Assembly: GCF_017745095.1 (NCBI RefSeq)
Contig: NZ_JAGHZZ010000007.1
Span: 1-64,000, forward strand
Source: Sporocytophaga sp.
GTDB lineage: Bacteria; Bacteroidota; Bacteroidia; Cytophagales; Cytophagaceae
DNA: 64,000 nucleotides
Direction of reading: 5' to 3'
This document shows positions 55,235-63,857 of this stretch, piece after piece. Every line of letters begins with the position of its first letter. Position 1 is the stretch's first letter. Position numbers and translations under genes: made by a program. The notes under the pieces are model-generated. The model did not search any database, had not been told where the DNA came from, and worked only from the letters and a program-made list of their open reading frames with translations.

Positions 55235-56899
55235 TTATTGTTGCTTTTTAATCCAGTCATATCCGTCATTCCGGGCCTGAATCAGGCTTTTTCCGATTTC
55301 AGAATCGAACCTATAGATATTCTCCCTTCCTATATCCTCTTCCAGATCTGTCCGGTCAAGCTGCTCATGAACACCTTTATCTACTCCTACTAATTTTAAA
55401 ATACAATTATGGTCTTTCAGATGTTTCTGATATTTTCTGATCACAGAAATAAATGTACTTCCTACTTCTTTTCTTCCTCTCAAAACTATTATCACTACAG
55501 AATTTTTAGCATTGTCGGCTGTTGGCAAAAGATCTTCCAAGACATAAGATCCTGCAAAAAAAAGGCTTCCCGATGGATTGAGCACAATAACCTCATTATT
55601 TTTAACTTCTTTAGGAGAAGGTATTTCTTTCAGAAAACCATCTTCGGATAAAACCAAAGAATTTAACCTTACTCTATTAGAAGACCTAACTATCTGCAGG
55701 ATAAATGTAAGGACTACAGAACCCAGTACTGCAAACTGAACAGGTAAGATGAGGGTTGCGATAAAGGAAAACCCCATCATGCACCTTGCCTGAATACTTG
55801 TATCCCATATAGTGGCAATGTCATCCCATTTAAGAGAAGAGAATCCTGAAATAATAAGTATTCCTCCAAGAGTAGCCATTGGTATTTGCTCAATTAATTC
55901 ACCCATTGTGAATACGCCTATCGCAATGATAATTGCTGATATAAAATTAGCCCATCTTGAATAAGCTCCTGCAGAAATCATTAAAGACGTTTGACCTACT
56001 GACCCACATATAGGAATTCCTGTGCATATTCCTGAAGCAACATTTGCAAGTCCCTCTCCTCTAAGATCCTTATTCTCATCAGGGTATTTTCCATCAGGAT
56101 TTGTTTTCAAATGACTTACTCCTGCCCCTTGAATAAATCCAATCAATGCGATGGCTATAGAAGGAATTATTATGTCAGTGATATTTTCATACTGTGGTAA
56201 AACAAAATTTGGCAATTCATTTGGTATTTGATTTTCATGCCCCACGAGCTTGAGAGATGAATTTTTCATCAGATAGCTGAGGAATGATACCGCTATTAAA
56301 GAAAAAAACATAGAGAAGTTCTTCAATTTTGTTCTATCAAGAAAAAGTATCAATATAATTGTCAGCCCAGCTACTCCCATTGCAGCCAGGTTAAAATCCT
56401 TATAGTGTAAGGCTATATCCAGGGTCTGTAATATTTTATTACTATGCTTACTTCTATAGTAACCAAAGACATCTGCAAACTGACTTAGGACAATAGATAT
56501 CGCAACTGCACTTAAAAATCCTCTCATGACTGAGTTTGATACAAATCTCATTAGAAAGCCCATTTTAAAGACTCCCATCAGAAACTGGATAATCCCAGCA
56601 AGTATCGTTATCAATACTAAAGCAGAAAGTTTATCCTTTTCTTCTAAACCATTCAATGATCCTCTTACAGCAAGAGCCAGGGCACCGGTTGTAGATATAG
56701 CCATATATACGGAGCCTGTAGTCCAGGCACCAACAAAGGGACCAATAATTGCTGCATATAATCCATGTACCGGATTTACACCAGCCATAGCTCCGGTAGC
56801 CATCCCATCAGGAAGGGCCGCAATCCCTCCAGTAGCTGCTGCTATTATATCCTCAGGGAACTTCAGCCTTTTTCCACTATGCTTCTTCTTCTCACTCAT
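55235..56899 (-). CDS. SulP-family anion transporter, copy 1
   Basis: A 554-residue SulP transporter, parallel in layout to its neighbour: MSEKKKHSGK start, NPVHGLYAAIIGPFVGAW, GQTSLMISAGAYSRWANF, and a C-terminal STAS domain (VVIIVLRGRKEVGSTFI). Its start codon overlaps the stop codon of the brkB-like gene by eight bases (ATGAGTGA), a configuration that usually couples translation. The stop lies 95 bases before the second copy's start. Whether the two copies differ in substrate cannot be judged; clear differences include SHTS versus GQTS in the core helix. Confidence 0.9.
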   Translation of the reverse strand: MSEKKKHSGKRLKFPEDIIAAATGGIAALPDGMATGAMAGVNPVHGLYAAIIGPFVGAWTTGSVYMAISTTGALALAVRGSLNGLEEKDKLSALVLITILAGIIQFLMGVFKMGFLMRFVSNSVMRGFLSAVAISIVLSQFADVFGYYRSKHSNKILQTLDIALHYKDFNLAAMGVAGLTIILILFLDRTKLKNFSMFFSLIAVSFLSYLMKNSSLKLVGHENQIPNELPNFVLPQYENITDIIIPSIAIALIGFIQGAGVSHLKTNPDGKYPDENKDLRGEGLANVASGICTGIPICGSVGQTSLMISAGAYSRWANFISAIIIAIGVFTMGELIEQIPMATLGGILIISGFSSLKWDDIATIWDTSIQARCMMGFSFIATLILPVQFAVLGSVVLTFILQIVRSSNRVRLNSLVLSEDGFLKEIPSPKEVKNNEVIVLNPSGSLFFAGSYVLEDLLPTADNAKNSVVIIVLRGRKEVGSTFISVIRKYQKHLKDHNCILKLVGVDKGVHEQLDRTDLEEDIGRENIYRFDSEIGKSLIQARNDGYDWIKKQQ

Positions 56900-57800
56900 T
56901 TTTAGGGTAAAAAGATTTTATATTCTTCAATGTAGTATTCCTTTTATAAAACACATATACCTTAGAAAACTCAGCTGAATACATAAGTACACAATTGCTG
57001 TAAAAGAACCAAAGCTGGAATGCCAGTAAGGATGCAGTTATACTGGTATCTGTTTCTTTCCCTACAATTACAATCATAATTTCTCTTCCTATTTCCTGCA
57101 GTATCCCTCCAAGAATTCCGGCAGGAAGAGCTTCCCTTATGCTTACAGAATGGGGAGGCATCGATTTGAAGAAAAATGTATAGAGAACAGATATAAAAAC
57201 TATTTGTATTACAACTTTCAATATTTCAATGCCAAAATCATGATCAAGGGAAATCACCAGCGAATGGCCTAAATAAGGATGGGGCAATATGCCATTTATT
57301 ATTACAAAGATGGTAACAACAAATAATGAAGACACAGTAGTTTTAACATCATCATAATTTCTTTTAATTGCTTCTATAACACCAAAGCGATCTCGGATAT
57401 CTCCCCAAATAAGTTCTATAGAATCCTTAAGCTGTGCAAAATAATTAACCGTTCCAAGTATAAACGTTACGATGGTAACACCTGCAAAGGTTGATTTATC
57501 AGTAGGTGGAAAACCTTTCTCCCTTGTCAGCAAAAACTTTATTACCTCTATAAAATTGGGAGGGAAAAAATCGGCAATTAATGGAAGAATTACCTCTTTT
57601 GTTTTCTGCAGACCAAAAGTCTTTAAAGAAAGGAGATATACAAATGCCACTAAGGGAGCTATTGACAAAGACTGGTAAAAAGCCAAACCAGTAGCAAGAT
57701 TGGTACCTTTATCTTTAACCCACTCCTTGTAAGCTTCAAAAATCAGTTTTCCCAGAACGGCTAATTTCCTTGCTATTGTAAACAGAATTCTTCGGTACAT
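56892..57800 (-). CDS. YihY/BrkB-family membrane protein
   Basis: A 302-residue inner-membrane protein. Six hydrophobic helices are spaced over residues 40-280, with the family pattern GTNLATGLAFYQSLSIAPLVAFVYLL near the start and LPAGILGGILQEIGREI followed by LAFQLWFFYSNCVLMYSAEFSKV near the end. YihY/BrkB proteins are poorly characterised; transport or envelope roles have been suggested. It is the first gene of the minus-strand unit and its stop overlaps the following SulP start. AT-rich sequence upstream holds a weak TAATTTTA box but no firm promoter. Confidence 0.85.
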   Translation of the reverse strand: MYRRILFTIARKLAVLGKLIFEAYKEWVKDKGTNLATGLAFYQSLSIAPLVAFVYLLSLKTFGLQKTKEVILPLIADFFPPNFIEVIKFLLTREKGFPPTDKSTFAGVTIVTFILGTVNYFAQLKDSIELIWGDIRDRFGVIEAIKRNYDDVKTTVSSLFVVTIFVIINGILPHPYLGHSLVISLDHDFGIEILKVVIQIVFISVLYTFFFKSMPPHSVSIREALPAGILGGILQEIGREIMIVIVGKETDTSITASLLAFQLWFFYSNCVLMYSAEFSKVYVFYKRNTTLKNIKSFYPKNE

Positions 57801-58008
57801 TGATACCCTCCGTCAGACATGATGCTTCCAACATAAAGAGTTTTTCCTCTTTTTGTTTTTATTCTTCAGAGAAAATAAGGGAGATATTCTTCAGATAAGG
57901 GAAAAAACAATTTGAATATTATAAGAATTATATTAAAATTATATCATTACATCAAAGACATACTTTCCCTAAGGCTGTAATCACTTATACAACTTCAGAA
58001 TAATATTT

Positions 58009-58245
58009 ATGAAAAATATACAGATCGTTACGAAAAGAATCGAATTAAAATTTGACTCAAATGGAGTTGCAATAACTGACGTAGAACCTGTTATAGATGA
58101 ACTTTCTAAGGAATATAATATTATAGACAATTTCCCTTCTATAACCATCCAGGAAAATTATCTATACGTTACATTCAAAGCATCAAAGAAGAATGCCAAT
58201 AAATCAAATATCGGATTCAACTTTGGCACTAAAGGAAATATATAA
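58009..58245 (+). CDS. Small hypothetical protein, 78 residues
   Basis: A 78-residue protein starting MKNIQIVTKRIELKFDSNG, with alternating strand and helix patterns and a Lys/Asn-rich tail. There is no signal peptide, metal motif or recognisable domain. It is alone between the brkB-like and USP genes. The codon pattern is plausible for a real gene, but no function can be proposed. Confidence 0.5.
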   Translation: MKNIQIVTKRIELKFDSNGVAITDVEPVIDELSKEYNIIDNFPSITIQENYLYVTFKASKKNANKSNIGFNFGTKGNI

Positions 58246-58317
58246 GCTTACCTTTCCTGCTATATTATTTTAGAATATAAATAGGTTTGGTTAGGTTAAA
58301 ATTTTTCTTTCACTGGT

Positions 58318-59169
58318 CTATTTGGCTGATACATGCTCTTCAACCTTGTGTACAGCCAGAATAGGCAACTCTGGATTATATATAATTTCTTTTGTCTGAC
58401 TGCGAGAAAATATTTTCTTGAGAAAACTTCTTTCATGTGTAGCAAGTACCAGAACATCTGCATTCTTCTTTTTAGCATAAGCATTGATACCGGCTTCAAC
58501 ATCATCACCTTCATTCAGATCAAAACTCATGTTCTTGTATGACTGGTTGAAAAGCAATTTATCTAAAGCATATTTTATAAATTCATCTTCTTCATTATAA
58601 TTATGTTTTTTCTGAATGCTGAAAAAAGAAATCTGTGCATCAAATAACTGAGCCAATTCAACTACGAATGAAATACCATCTGTTTCATTTCCTTTAAGAT
58701 CTGTAGCATAAACTATTTGTTTAATAGGATGATACTCTACATTGGCCGGCACAACCAATACTGGACAACCGGATTCTTCTGCTACCGTAGCAGTAACTGA
58801 ACCCATAAAAATTTTCTTCAACCCTTCTGCACCTTCAGTTCCCATTACGATCATGTCAACATTTTCTCTTCTGGCAAAATGAGGTATTTCATCTTCTGGA
58901 ATTCCATATTTCACAACATAGTCATAAATTACATTGTCACCTTTGGCTAAACCATTGATGATATCCTGCAATCCACGTCTCGCTTCTTCCTCCGCTTCTG
59001 TAACAATATCACTTGAAAGATAGCTTGCAGTACCTGGCTCTATAGGAGTAATGTGATATAGATTTATTAGAATAAGCGACCCACCAGTAAGTTTAATCAG
59101 TTCATTGGCAAAATTTACTCCTCTGTAAGAAACATCAGAGAAATCTACCGGACAAAGAATTTTTTTCAT
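58318..59169 (-). CDS. Tandem universal stress protein
   Basis: A 283-residue protein with two UspA-type domains. The first (residues 1-145, MKKILCPVDFSDVSYRGVNFA) keeps the ATP-binding motif G-x2-G-x9-G-S in MGTEGAEGLKKIFMGSVTATV. The second (about 150-280) has lost it: the matching stretch is ATHERSFLKKIFSRSQTKE. So one domain probably binds ATP and the other is structural. The ATG at 59169 is preferred over the GTG two codons upstream. It lies 47 bases after the gene at 59217 on the same strand and may be co-transcribed with it. Such proteins respond to starvation or stress. Confidence 0.9.
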   Translation of the reverse strand: MKKILCPVDFSDVSYRGVNFANELIKLTGGSLILINLYHITPIEPGTASYLSSDIVTEAEEEARRGLQDIINGLAKGDNVIYDYVVKYGIPEDEIPHFARRENVDMIVMGTEGAEGLKKIFMGSVTATVAEESGCPVLVVPANVEYHPIKQIVYATDLKGNETDGISFVVELAQLFDAQISFFSIQKKHNYNEEDEFIKYALDKLLFNQSYKNMSFDLNEGDDVEAGINAYAKKKNADVLVLATHERSFLKKIFSRSQTKEIIYNPELPILAVHKVEEHVSAK

Positions 59170-59216
59170 AACCACTTAGACTTTAATTCCCTCTTTTAAT
59201 CTCAACAATCAAACCC

Positions 59217-59597
59217 TTAGATATAGTTTTCCTTTCCGGCATTGAAAAACCGTTGTATCAGATGCAATTGAAAGCCTGCTGTTGTTTCCTGGGAAGGATT
59301 TCCGTTCATCAGAATCAAATAACTACCTAGCTCTGAAATTTTATAATCAGCAAGAATAGTATGACCATCATAACTTCTGAATATTTTTTTAAAATTAAGC
59401 TCTTCAGGAATATGAAGGGACTGAAGAATCATTTTTGCCCTACACACAGCCTCTTCAAAGTCATCCTCATCATGACCTATAGTTCTCCATAGGTGACTTA
59501 AATATTCTGATGGTTCAGGCAAAGAAGCTACCATCCTGTCTAAATTATCTTCCTCTATAAAAGGAGCATAATTATATAATTGAATTTCAAATGCCAT
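59217..59597 (-). CDS. Hypothetical protein upstream of the stress protein
   Basis: A 126-residue protein (MAFEIQLYNYAPFIEEDNLDR...), cytosolic and mixed alpha/beta. There is no recognised domain and no signal peptide. It sits immediately upstream of the universal stress protein on the same strand (47-base gap), so the two may share a transcript and a stress context. That is inference from position only. Confidence 0.6.
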   Translation of the reverse strand: MAFEIQLYNYAPFIEEDNLDRMVASLPEPSEYLSHLWRTIGHDEDDFEEAVCRAKMILQSLHIPEELNFKKIFRSYDGHTILADYKISELGSYLILMNGNPSQETTAGFQLHLIQRFFNAGKENYI

Positions 59598-59717
59598 AAA
59601 TTAAATTCAAAATAAGAATCAGCAATTGAAAAACCTTGGTAATCATCATAATCCATCACTTAATTATAAGCTATAATACGTTGATTAACACTGACTTTTC
59701 CAAATGCTTTATCCCGG

Positions 59718-60644
59718 TTAAACTTTAGCATATTCTCTTAAAGAAGCGAGCTCTTTGAATAAAGCTTCCTCTCTTTCCGATAATTTTTTAGGTAGCTGAA
59801 CAAGTACCTTTGCATACAGGTCTCCATACTTACCGGATTCATTATAAACCGGCATTCCCAGATTTTTCAATCTTAACACTTTACCATTATCTGTCCCTTT
59901 AGGAATATCCACCTTTATCATCCCCTTTAGAGTGTTTACTTCTGCTTTTCCACCCAATATTAAGGTGTACAAATCCACTGGAACATCAACATAAATATTA
60001 TCTCCTATACGCTCATATTTATAGTGTTTTACTACTCGTATAGTAATGTATAAATCACCTGGTCTGCCTCCACCTGCGCCCGGGCCACCTTTTTCTTTGA
60101 GCTTTATAACTTGTTCATCAGCAATTCCAGGCTTCAGTTTTATTCTTAAAGGTTGACTGTTAACGTTTACAATTCTTTCTGTACCTCTGTAAGCTTCTTC
60201 CAAAGTTATTTCAAGTTCTGCCTGAAAATCGTTCCCTTTGTAAGGTCGGCCTCCAGTAGAATATCCTCCTTTATTTTTTCCAGAACGACTGAATATTGTT
60301 TCAAAGAAATCAGCAAAACTCTCTGCATCAAAACCTCCAGAACTGCTATACTCATAAGAGCTACCTCCACCAAAAGGATTGTAAGTACCTCCCCCTCCTT
60401 GGTTTTTCATTTGCTCATAATACTTCCAGTTGTCTCCCATCTCATCGTATTGCTTCCTTTTTTCAGGGTCGCTAAGAACACTATTGGCTTCATTAGCTTC
60501 TTTGAACTTAGTTTCAGCCTCCTTATCTCCCGGATTTTTATCGGGATGATATTTCACCGCCAGCTTTTTAAAGGCTTTCTTAATCTCATTCTGCGAAGCA
60601 GTTTTGGAGACACCAAGTATTTTATAATAATCTTTATACTCCAT
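59718..60644 (-). CDS. DnaJ-type co-chaperone, class II (CbpA-like)
   Basis: A 308-residue J-domain protein. The J domain (residues 1-72) has HPD at 33-35 in [15 protein letters not shown]. It is followed by a Gly/Ser-rich linker with FGGG (about 85-120) and the two substrate-binding beta domains ([20 protein letters not shown], then [17 protein letters not shown]-type pattern), without the zinc-finger CxxCxGxG repeats. It is therefore a CbpA-like class II partner of DnaK. The ATG at 60644 begins [12 protein letters not shown], the canonical family start; the longer frame to 60710 adds no family sequence. It is a single gene. Confidence 0.92.
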   Translation of the reverse strand: MEYKDYYKILGVSKTASQNEIKKAFKKLAVKYHPDKNPGDKEAETKFKEANEANSVLSDPEKRKQYDEMGDNWKYYEQMKNQGGGGTYNPFGGGSSYEYSSSGGFDAESFADFFETIFSRSGKNKGGYSTGGRPYKGNDFQAELEITLEEAYRGTERIVNVNSQPLRIKLKPGIADEQVIKLKEKGGPGAGGGRPGDLYITIRVVKHYKYERIGDNIYVDVPVDLYTLILGGKAEVNTLKGMIKVDIPKGTDNGKVLRLKNLGMPVYNESGKYGDLYAKVLVQLPKKLSEREEALFKELASLREYAKV

Positions 60645-60941
60645 ACGATATGTTCCTAAAAGATAAACAAGTGTTGTATAAAGCTTGTTCTTATAGAGTG
60701 GAAAGCGCAATACTTAAAGCGAGAAGTTGAAAGTTAAAAATTGAAAGATCAAAGTTAATGAGCTCAAACAGGGTGAGTTAAAAATAGAAATTGAGGAATA
60801 GTTTTTTTTTGTAACTTAAATAACAATAAGATTGATTAAGGAAAAGTTAACTAAGGAACTAAGTACTAATTGATAGATATAAAAGATGAACTAAAATAGG
60901 CGAAAGTATCAGCATATTTTAATTCAACAATTATTTTACTA
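60645..60941. other. Divergent intergenic region
   Basis: AT-rich sequence between the DnaJ-like gene and a plus-strand gene. It contains AACAAG...CTTGTT (60664-60687 region) and a GAAAGTT-type low-complexity string around 60720-60760. No RNA gene or firm promoter was identified. Confidence 0.5.
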
Positions 60942-61514
60942 ATGAAGATTTCCAAACGATTATTTCTTTCAACTTTAATATTATTGACTATCCTACTCTT
61001 ATTTCGAGGGTGGTTTTATAGAAGCCTTGTCACATATAAATCAATCGGACAAAGACATTCTTATTTACCCAGGGACAAAAACCTTATCTCCTATATCGAA
61101 ACTAATGTAGAAGAAAATAAAAAAGTAGACATTAAGGATATAATAGAAATTGGACTTTCAGCTACAGCTAAGCGTTTAAATTATTCAGTTGACCCAAAGA
61201 CGAATGATCCCAATAGCCTTATATATACAAAGACTGCTCATTGTGTAGGTTATGCAACCTTCTTTGCTACAACCTGTAACTACCTTTTAAAAAAGTATAA
61301 TCTGGATAAAAATTGGGAGGCCAAACCTCAAATTGCTCAACTTTATATATTTAGAACAAATATTCATCAATTTTTCAATTCACCTTTTTTTAAAGACCAT
61401 GACATAGTAATAATAGAGAATCAAAGGACAGGTGAAACATTTGCAGTTGACCCAACATTGAATGACTATTTATATATTGATACTATCACCTTCGAGAAAG
61501 CAACTAAGAGATAA
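60942..61514 (+). CDS. Membrane-anchored transglutaminase-like protein
   Basis: A 190-residue protein with one N-terminal membrane segment (LFLSTLILLTILLLF, residues 7-21). A cysteine-protease-like triad is spaced as in transglutaminase-like proteins: C101 in TAHCVGYATFF, H153 in FFKDHDIVI and D170 in TFAVDPTLND. The second cysteine C112 follows closely. Family members act as amidases, peptidases or cross-linking enzymes, but many are uncharacterised. It is a single gene, convergent with the oxidoreductase at 61579. The exact activity is not predictable. Confidence 0.65.
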   Translation: MKISKRLFLSTLILLTILLLFRGWFYRSLVTYKSIGQRHSYLPRDKNLISYIETNVEENKKVDIKDIIEIGLSATAKRLNYSVDPKTNDPNSLIYTKTAHCVGYATFFATTCNYLLKKYNLDKNWEAKPQIAQLYIFRTNIHQFFNSPFFKDHDIVIIENQRTGETFAVDPTLNDYLYIDTITFEKATKR

Positions 61515-61522
61515 GATGCAAT

Positions 61523-61578
61523 AATCTCTAACTTTCAACTTTAGTAGCTTTTAACTTTCAGCTTTGTGCCTTACGCTT
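61523..61578. repeat. CTTT-rich dispersed repeat
   Basis: Shares the AACTTTCA, CTTTGTGC and ACGCTTTCAGCT strings with 31765-31812 and directly abuts the stop of the oxidoreductase at 61579. It appears to be a dispersed low-complexity repeat and could serve as a 3' end. Confidence 0.4.
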
Positions 61579-62241
61579 TCAGCTCAATAAATCCACAATC
61601 TCGTCTGACTCAAATATATGTTTATCCTCAACTTCATTAGCAATATAAACCATAGCTTCAGCCACCGAAAGAGCTTCTATAGCTCTGTACTTTTTCATTT
61701 TACCAAAGAATAAAGGACCAACCAGTTTCATTAAAAACTTTCCTGCCTGTTCTCCCGGGCGCGATTCACTTCTGTTTCCGAGAAGAAATGACGGGCGTAA
61801 AAAATAAACTTTGTCTTTTAAAATTCCTGTGAGAGCTTCTTCCATTTCTCCTTTAGTCTTGAGATAAAAATTGGAGGTATGAGAAGTTGCTCCTATAGAA
61901 GAAATAACTATCATTTTTGAAATACTCTGTGCAAAGGCCACCTCAGCTATAAGCTTTGGAAATCCAAGATCTACTTTTCTGAAAGCTTCTTTTGTTCTCG
62001 CTTTTTTAATAGTAGTACCTAGACAGCAATAGATATGGTCTCCAGTCATTTCTGTTTCCAACAAGGACTTGTTACTTAACTCAGTGATTATCTCCTTTAC
62101 TTTTCCCCCAGCAAAGCCAGAAGAATGTCTTCCGAAAATTTTTATTTCATCATAGCGATCATCCTTGTTTAAGACTTTAACTAGCTCAGTGCCCACTAAT
62201 CCTGTAGCGCCAAATACCAATGCTGTTTTACCTTTCTGCAT
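61579..62241 (-). CDS. NAD(P)-binding Rossmann oxidoreductase-like protein
   Basis: A 220-residue protein of the atypical short-chain dehydrogenase group (HTATIP2/NmrA-like). The nucleotide-binding start is ALVFGATGLVGTELV (GxxGxxG). The core runs CCLGTTIKKARTKEAFRKVD, then VISSIGATSHTSNFYLKTKGEMEE, where S and YxxxK-like residues are placed as expected, and FLRPSFLLGNRSESR. It is cytosolic. It ends the short plus/minus junction with the transglutaminase-like gene, and the upstream neighbour on the same strand is a separate unit with its own terminator. The substrate is unknown. Confidence 0.82.
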   Translation of the reverse strand: MQKGKTALVFGATGLVGTELVKVLNKDDRYDEIKIFGRHSSGFAGGKVKEIITELSNKSLLETEMTGDHIYCCLGTTIKKARTKEAFRKVDLGFPKLIAEVAFAQSISKMIVISSIGATSHTSNFYLKTKGEMEEALTGILKDKVYFLRPSFLLGNRSESRPGEQAGKFLMKLVGPLFFGKMKKYRAIEALSVAEAMVYIANEVEDKHIFESDEIVDLLS

Positions 62242-62314
62242 ATCTTTAAATCCTTTTCAAGTATTCTACTGAATCCTTATTGATAACAATTTTGCATAAA
62301 AATAAAAAATAAAA

Positions 62315-62347
62315 GGTGTTAAACAGACAATTGTCTTTTTTAACACC
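62315..62347 (-). terminator. Terminator of the thioredoxin-fold gene
   Basis: GGTGTTAAA (62315-62323) pairs with TTTAACACC (62339-62347), with the palindrome GACAATTGTC inside. On the minus strand it lies 32 bases after the stop at 62379 and is followed by a long T-rich tract. Confidence 0.85.
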
Positions 62348-62378
62348 CTATAAATTCGAATTAAACTTTTATACCTTT

Positions 62379-62918
62379 TTACTCAAGGATTTCTTCAATG
62401 GACTCCATCTTCTCGTCAGTATATTTACCGCTCAAAGAAAGAACAATATTACCTTCCGGATCCAGAACAAAAAAATAAGGAACGTCTTTATCCTTCAATT
62501 GCAGAGGATCTTTATAATTATCTATATCTCCTTTATAAAAAACAACATGTTGATGGAGTCTTTTATCCAATGATTCTTTTGTCTTTTTCATAGCTGTCGC
62601 AGCAGCAGCTTTGTTTAACCCGGTGAACATTGGTACAAAATACATATTCACATCATATTCAGGAATCAAAACATTTGCTTTTTTGGTCCCAGGGCGAAAA
62701 GTATTCATCATAGGATCCATCCAACTTGTAAGATCCTCTTCTGCTTTTTTTGAAAATGCAATACCAACCAATGTATACTTACCTTTGCTGCTTACAGGTA
62801 AGGTCACAGTTTTTCCATCTACAGTTACACCAGAGAGTTCTGGAAATGCTTTATTTTTCTGAGCGAAAGAACAAACAGCGAAACATATCGCTAATAATGT
62901 CAACAAAGGCCTATTCAT
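62379..62918 (-). CDS. Exported thioredoxin-fold protein lacking redox cysteines
   Basis: A 179-residue protein with a signal peptide ending FAQ (residue 20). The segment KAFPELSGVTVDGKTVTLP, followed by KYTLVGIAFSKKAEEDLTSW and ending VPYFFVLDPEGNIVLSLSGKYT, follows the thioredoxin/redoxin fold. The place of the CxxC is taken by SKKAEED, so it cannot be a normal disulfide enzyme. Cysteine-less relatives (ATP10-like or structural redoxins) are known. It is periplasmic or surface-exposed by inference. A strong promoter precedes it and a terminator follows. Confidence 0.7.
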   Translation of the reverse strand: MNRPLLTLLAICFAVCSFAQKNKAFPELSGVTVDGKTVTLPVSSKGKYTLVGIAFSKKAEEDLTSWMDPMMNTFRPGTKKANVLIPEYDVNMYFVPMFTGLNKAAAATAMKKTKESLDKRLHQHVVFYKGDIDNYKDPLQLKDKDVPYFFVLDPEGNIVLSLSGKYTDEKMESIEEILE

Positions 62919-62935
62919 ATTTTTACTTTTTGTAT

Positions 62936-62968
62936 CAAATTTAGAATTTTTTGGACAAGAATAACAAA
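62936..62968 (-). promoter_or_regulatory. Strong Bacteroidota promoter of the thioredoxin-fold gene
   Basis: On the minus strand TTTG (62965-62968) is followed after 21 bases by a perfect TAAATTTG (62936-62943). Transcription would start about ten bases before the ATG at 62918. This is the best consensus promoter in the window. Confidence 0.65.
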
Positions 62969-63032
62969 AGAACGATCATATGTTCTAAGATGTTGAACTT
63001 TAAAGGTGGTATTTATTAAAAGTTTTAAGATT

Positions 63033-63413
63033 ATGATTCGAGGAGGAGAAGGTTCAAGATTAGTTCCCGCCGGGGATTTAATAGGGACCAAAGTAAAAAA
63101 TTTTGAGAATGAAGACCTTGGCCGCATCAAAGATGTAATTATTGATATGGAATATGGAGCGGCTTCTTATGCAATACTGACACACGGAGGTTTCCTAGGA
63201 ATGGGCGAAAAACTGTATGCAGTCCCTTTTCAGGCTCTTGATTTGAACCCAGAAAGAGATTCTTTGACGCTTGATGTATCCATGCAAAGATTGCATGATG
63301 CTCCCGGATTCGTTACCGAAAATTGGCCAGAAACACCTAGTTATGAATACCTTACCGATGTCTATAACTATTTCGGTTATGAACTTTACTGGCTGGAACC
63401 CAGAGAAAAATAA
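63033..63413 (+). CDS. PRC-barrel domain protein
   Basis: A 126-residue cytosolic protein with a PRC-barrel: RLVPAGDLIGTKVKNFENEDLG, RIKDVIIDMEYGAASYAIL and KLYAVPFQALDL are typical strands. The C-terminal LTDVYNYFGYELYW forms a helix. PRC-barrel proteins bind RNA or form part of diverse assemblies, and small ones like this are often stress-associated. The ATG at 63033 is preferred to an upstream GTG (63006) because the family begins near this point. The gene is single and ends at a clear terminator. Confidence 0.82.
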   Translation: MIRGGEGSRLVPAGDLIGTKVKNFENEDLGRIKDVIIDMEYGAASYAILTHGGFLGMGEKLYAVPFQALDLNPERDSLTLDVSMQRLHDAPGFVTENWPETPSYEYLTDVYNYFGYELYWLEPREK

Positions 63414-63425
63414 AAATTTGTGAAT

Positions 63426-63455
63426 AACCGGAGAACTAAGTTTTCCGGTTTTTTC
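63426..63455 (+). terminator. Terminator of the PRC-barrel gene
   Basis: AACCGGA (63426-63432) pairs with TCCGGTT (63444-63450), followed by a T-run to 63454. It begins 13 bases after the stop at 63413. Confidence 0.85.
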
Positions 63456-63488
63456 CATTATTAATGTATCTTTGGCAAAATTTTAATT

Positions 63489-63848
63489 ATGGCGTTAGAA
63501 TTAACAGGAAAAGTTGTTAAAATCCTTCCAGAACAAACCGGTTCTGGGAAAAACGGAAATTGGGTAAAACAAGAATTTGTAATTGAAACTACCAACGAGC
63601 AATATCCAAAGAAGGTTTGCTGCTCCGCTTGGGGTGACAAAGCAGGGATTGTAAAAAACCTTAAATCCGGAGATGAAGTGAAAGTGGGCATCAACATTGA
63701 ATCCAGAGAATACAATGAGCGTTGGTATACAGATGTAAGGGCCTGGAAAATAGACACTGTAGGTGGTGGTCAATCTTCAGATGAGCCATCAGGAGGTTAT
63801 GCATTCGGTGCAGATTCAGGAGAATCCACAGATGACCTTCCTTTCTAA
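63489..63848 (+). CDS. DUF3127-type OB-fold protein with SSB-like tail
   Basis: A 119-residue protein. Residues 1-90 are the DUF3127 OB-fold (MALELTGKVVKILPEQTGSG, FVIETTNEQYPKKVCCSAWG, RWYTDVRAWKI). A Gly/Ser/acidic linker follows and the last residues are STDDLPF, matching the acidic DD[LI]PF tip of single-stranded DNA-binding proteins. A role on single-stranded nucleic acid or in recruitment of SSB partners is therefore plausible; this is inference from the tail and fold. It is followed after nine bases by the arfB-like gene, so the two are probably co-transcribed. Confidence 0.85.
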   Translation: MALELTGKVVKILPEQTGSGKNGNWVKQEFVIETTNEQYPKKVCCSAWGDKAGIVKNLKSGDEVKVGINIESREYNERWYTDVRAWKIDTVGGGQSSDEPSGGYAFGADSGESTDDLPF

Positions 63849-63857
63849 AATGATAAA

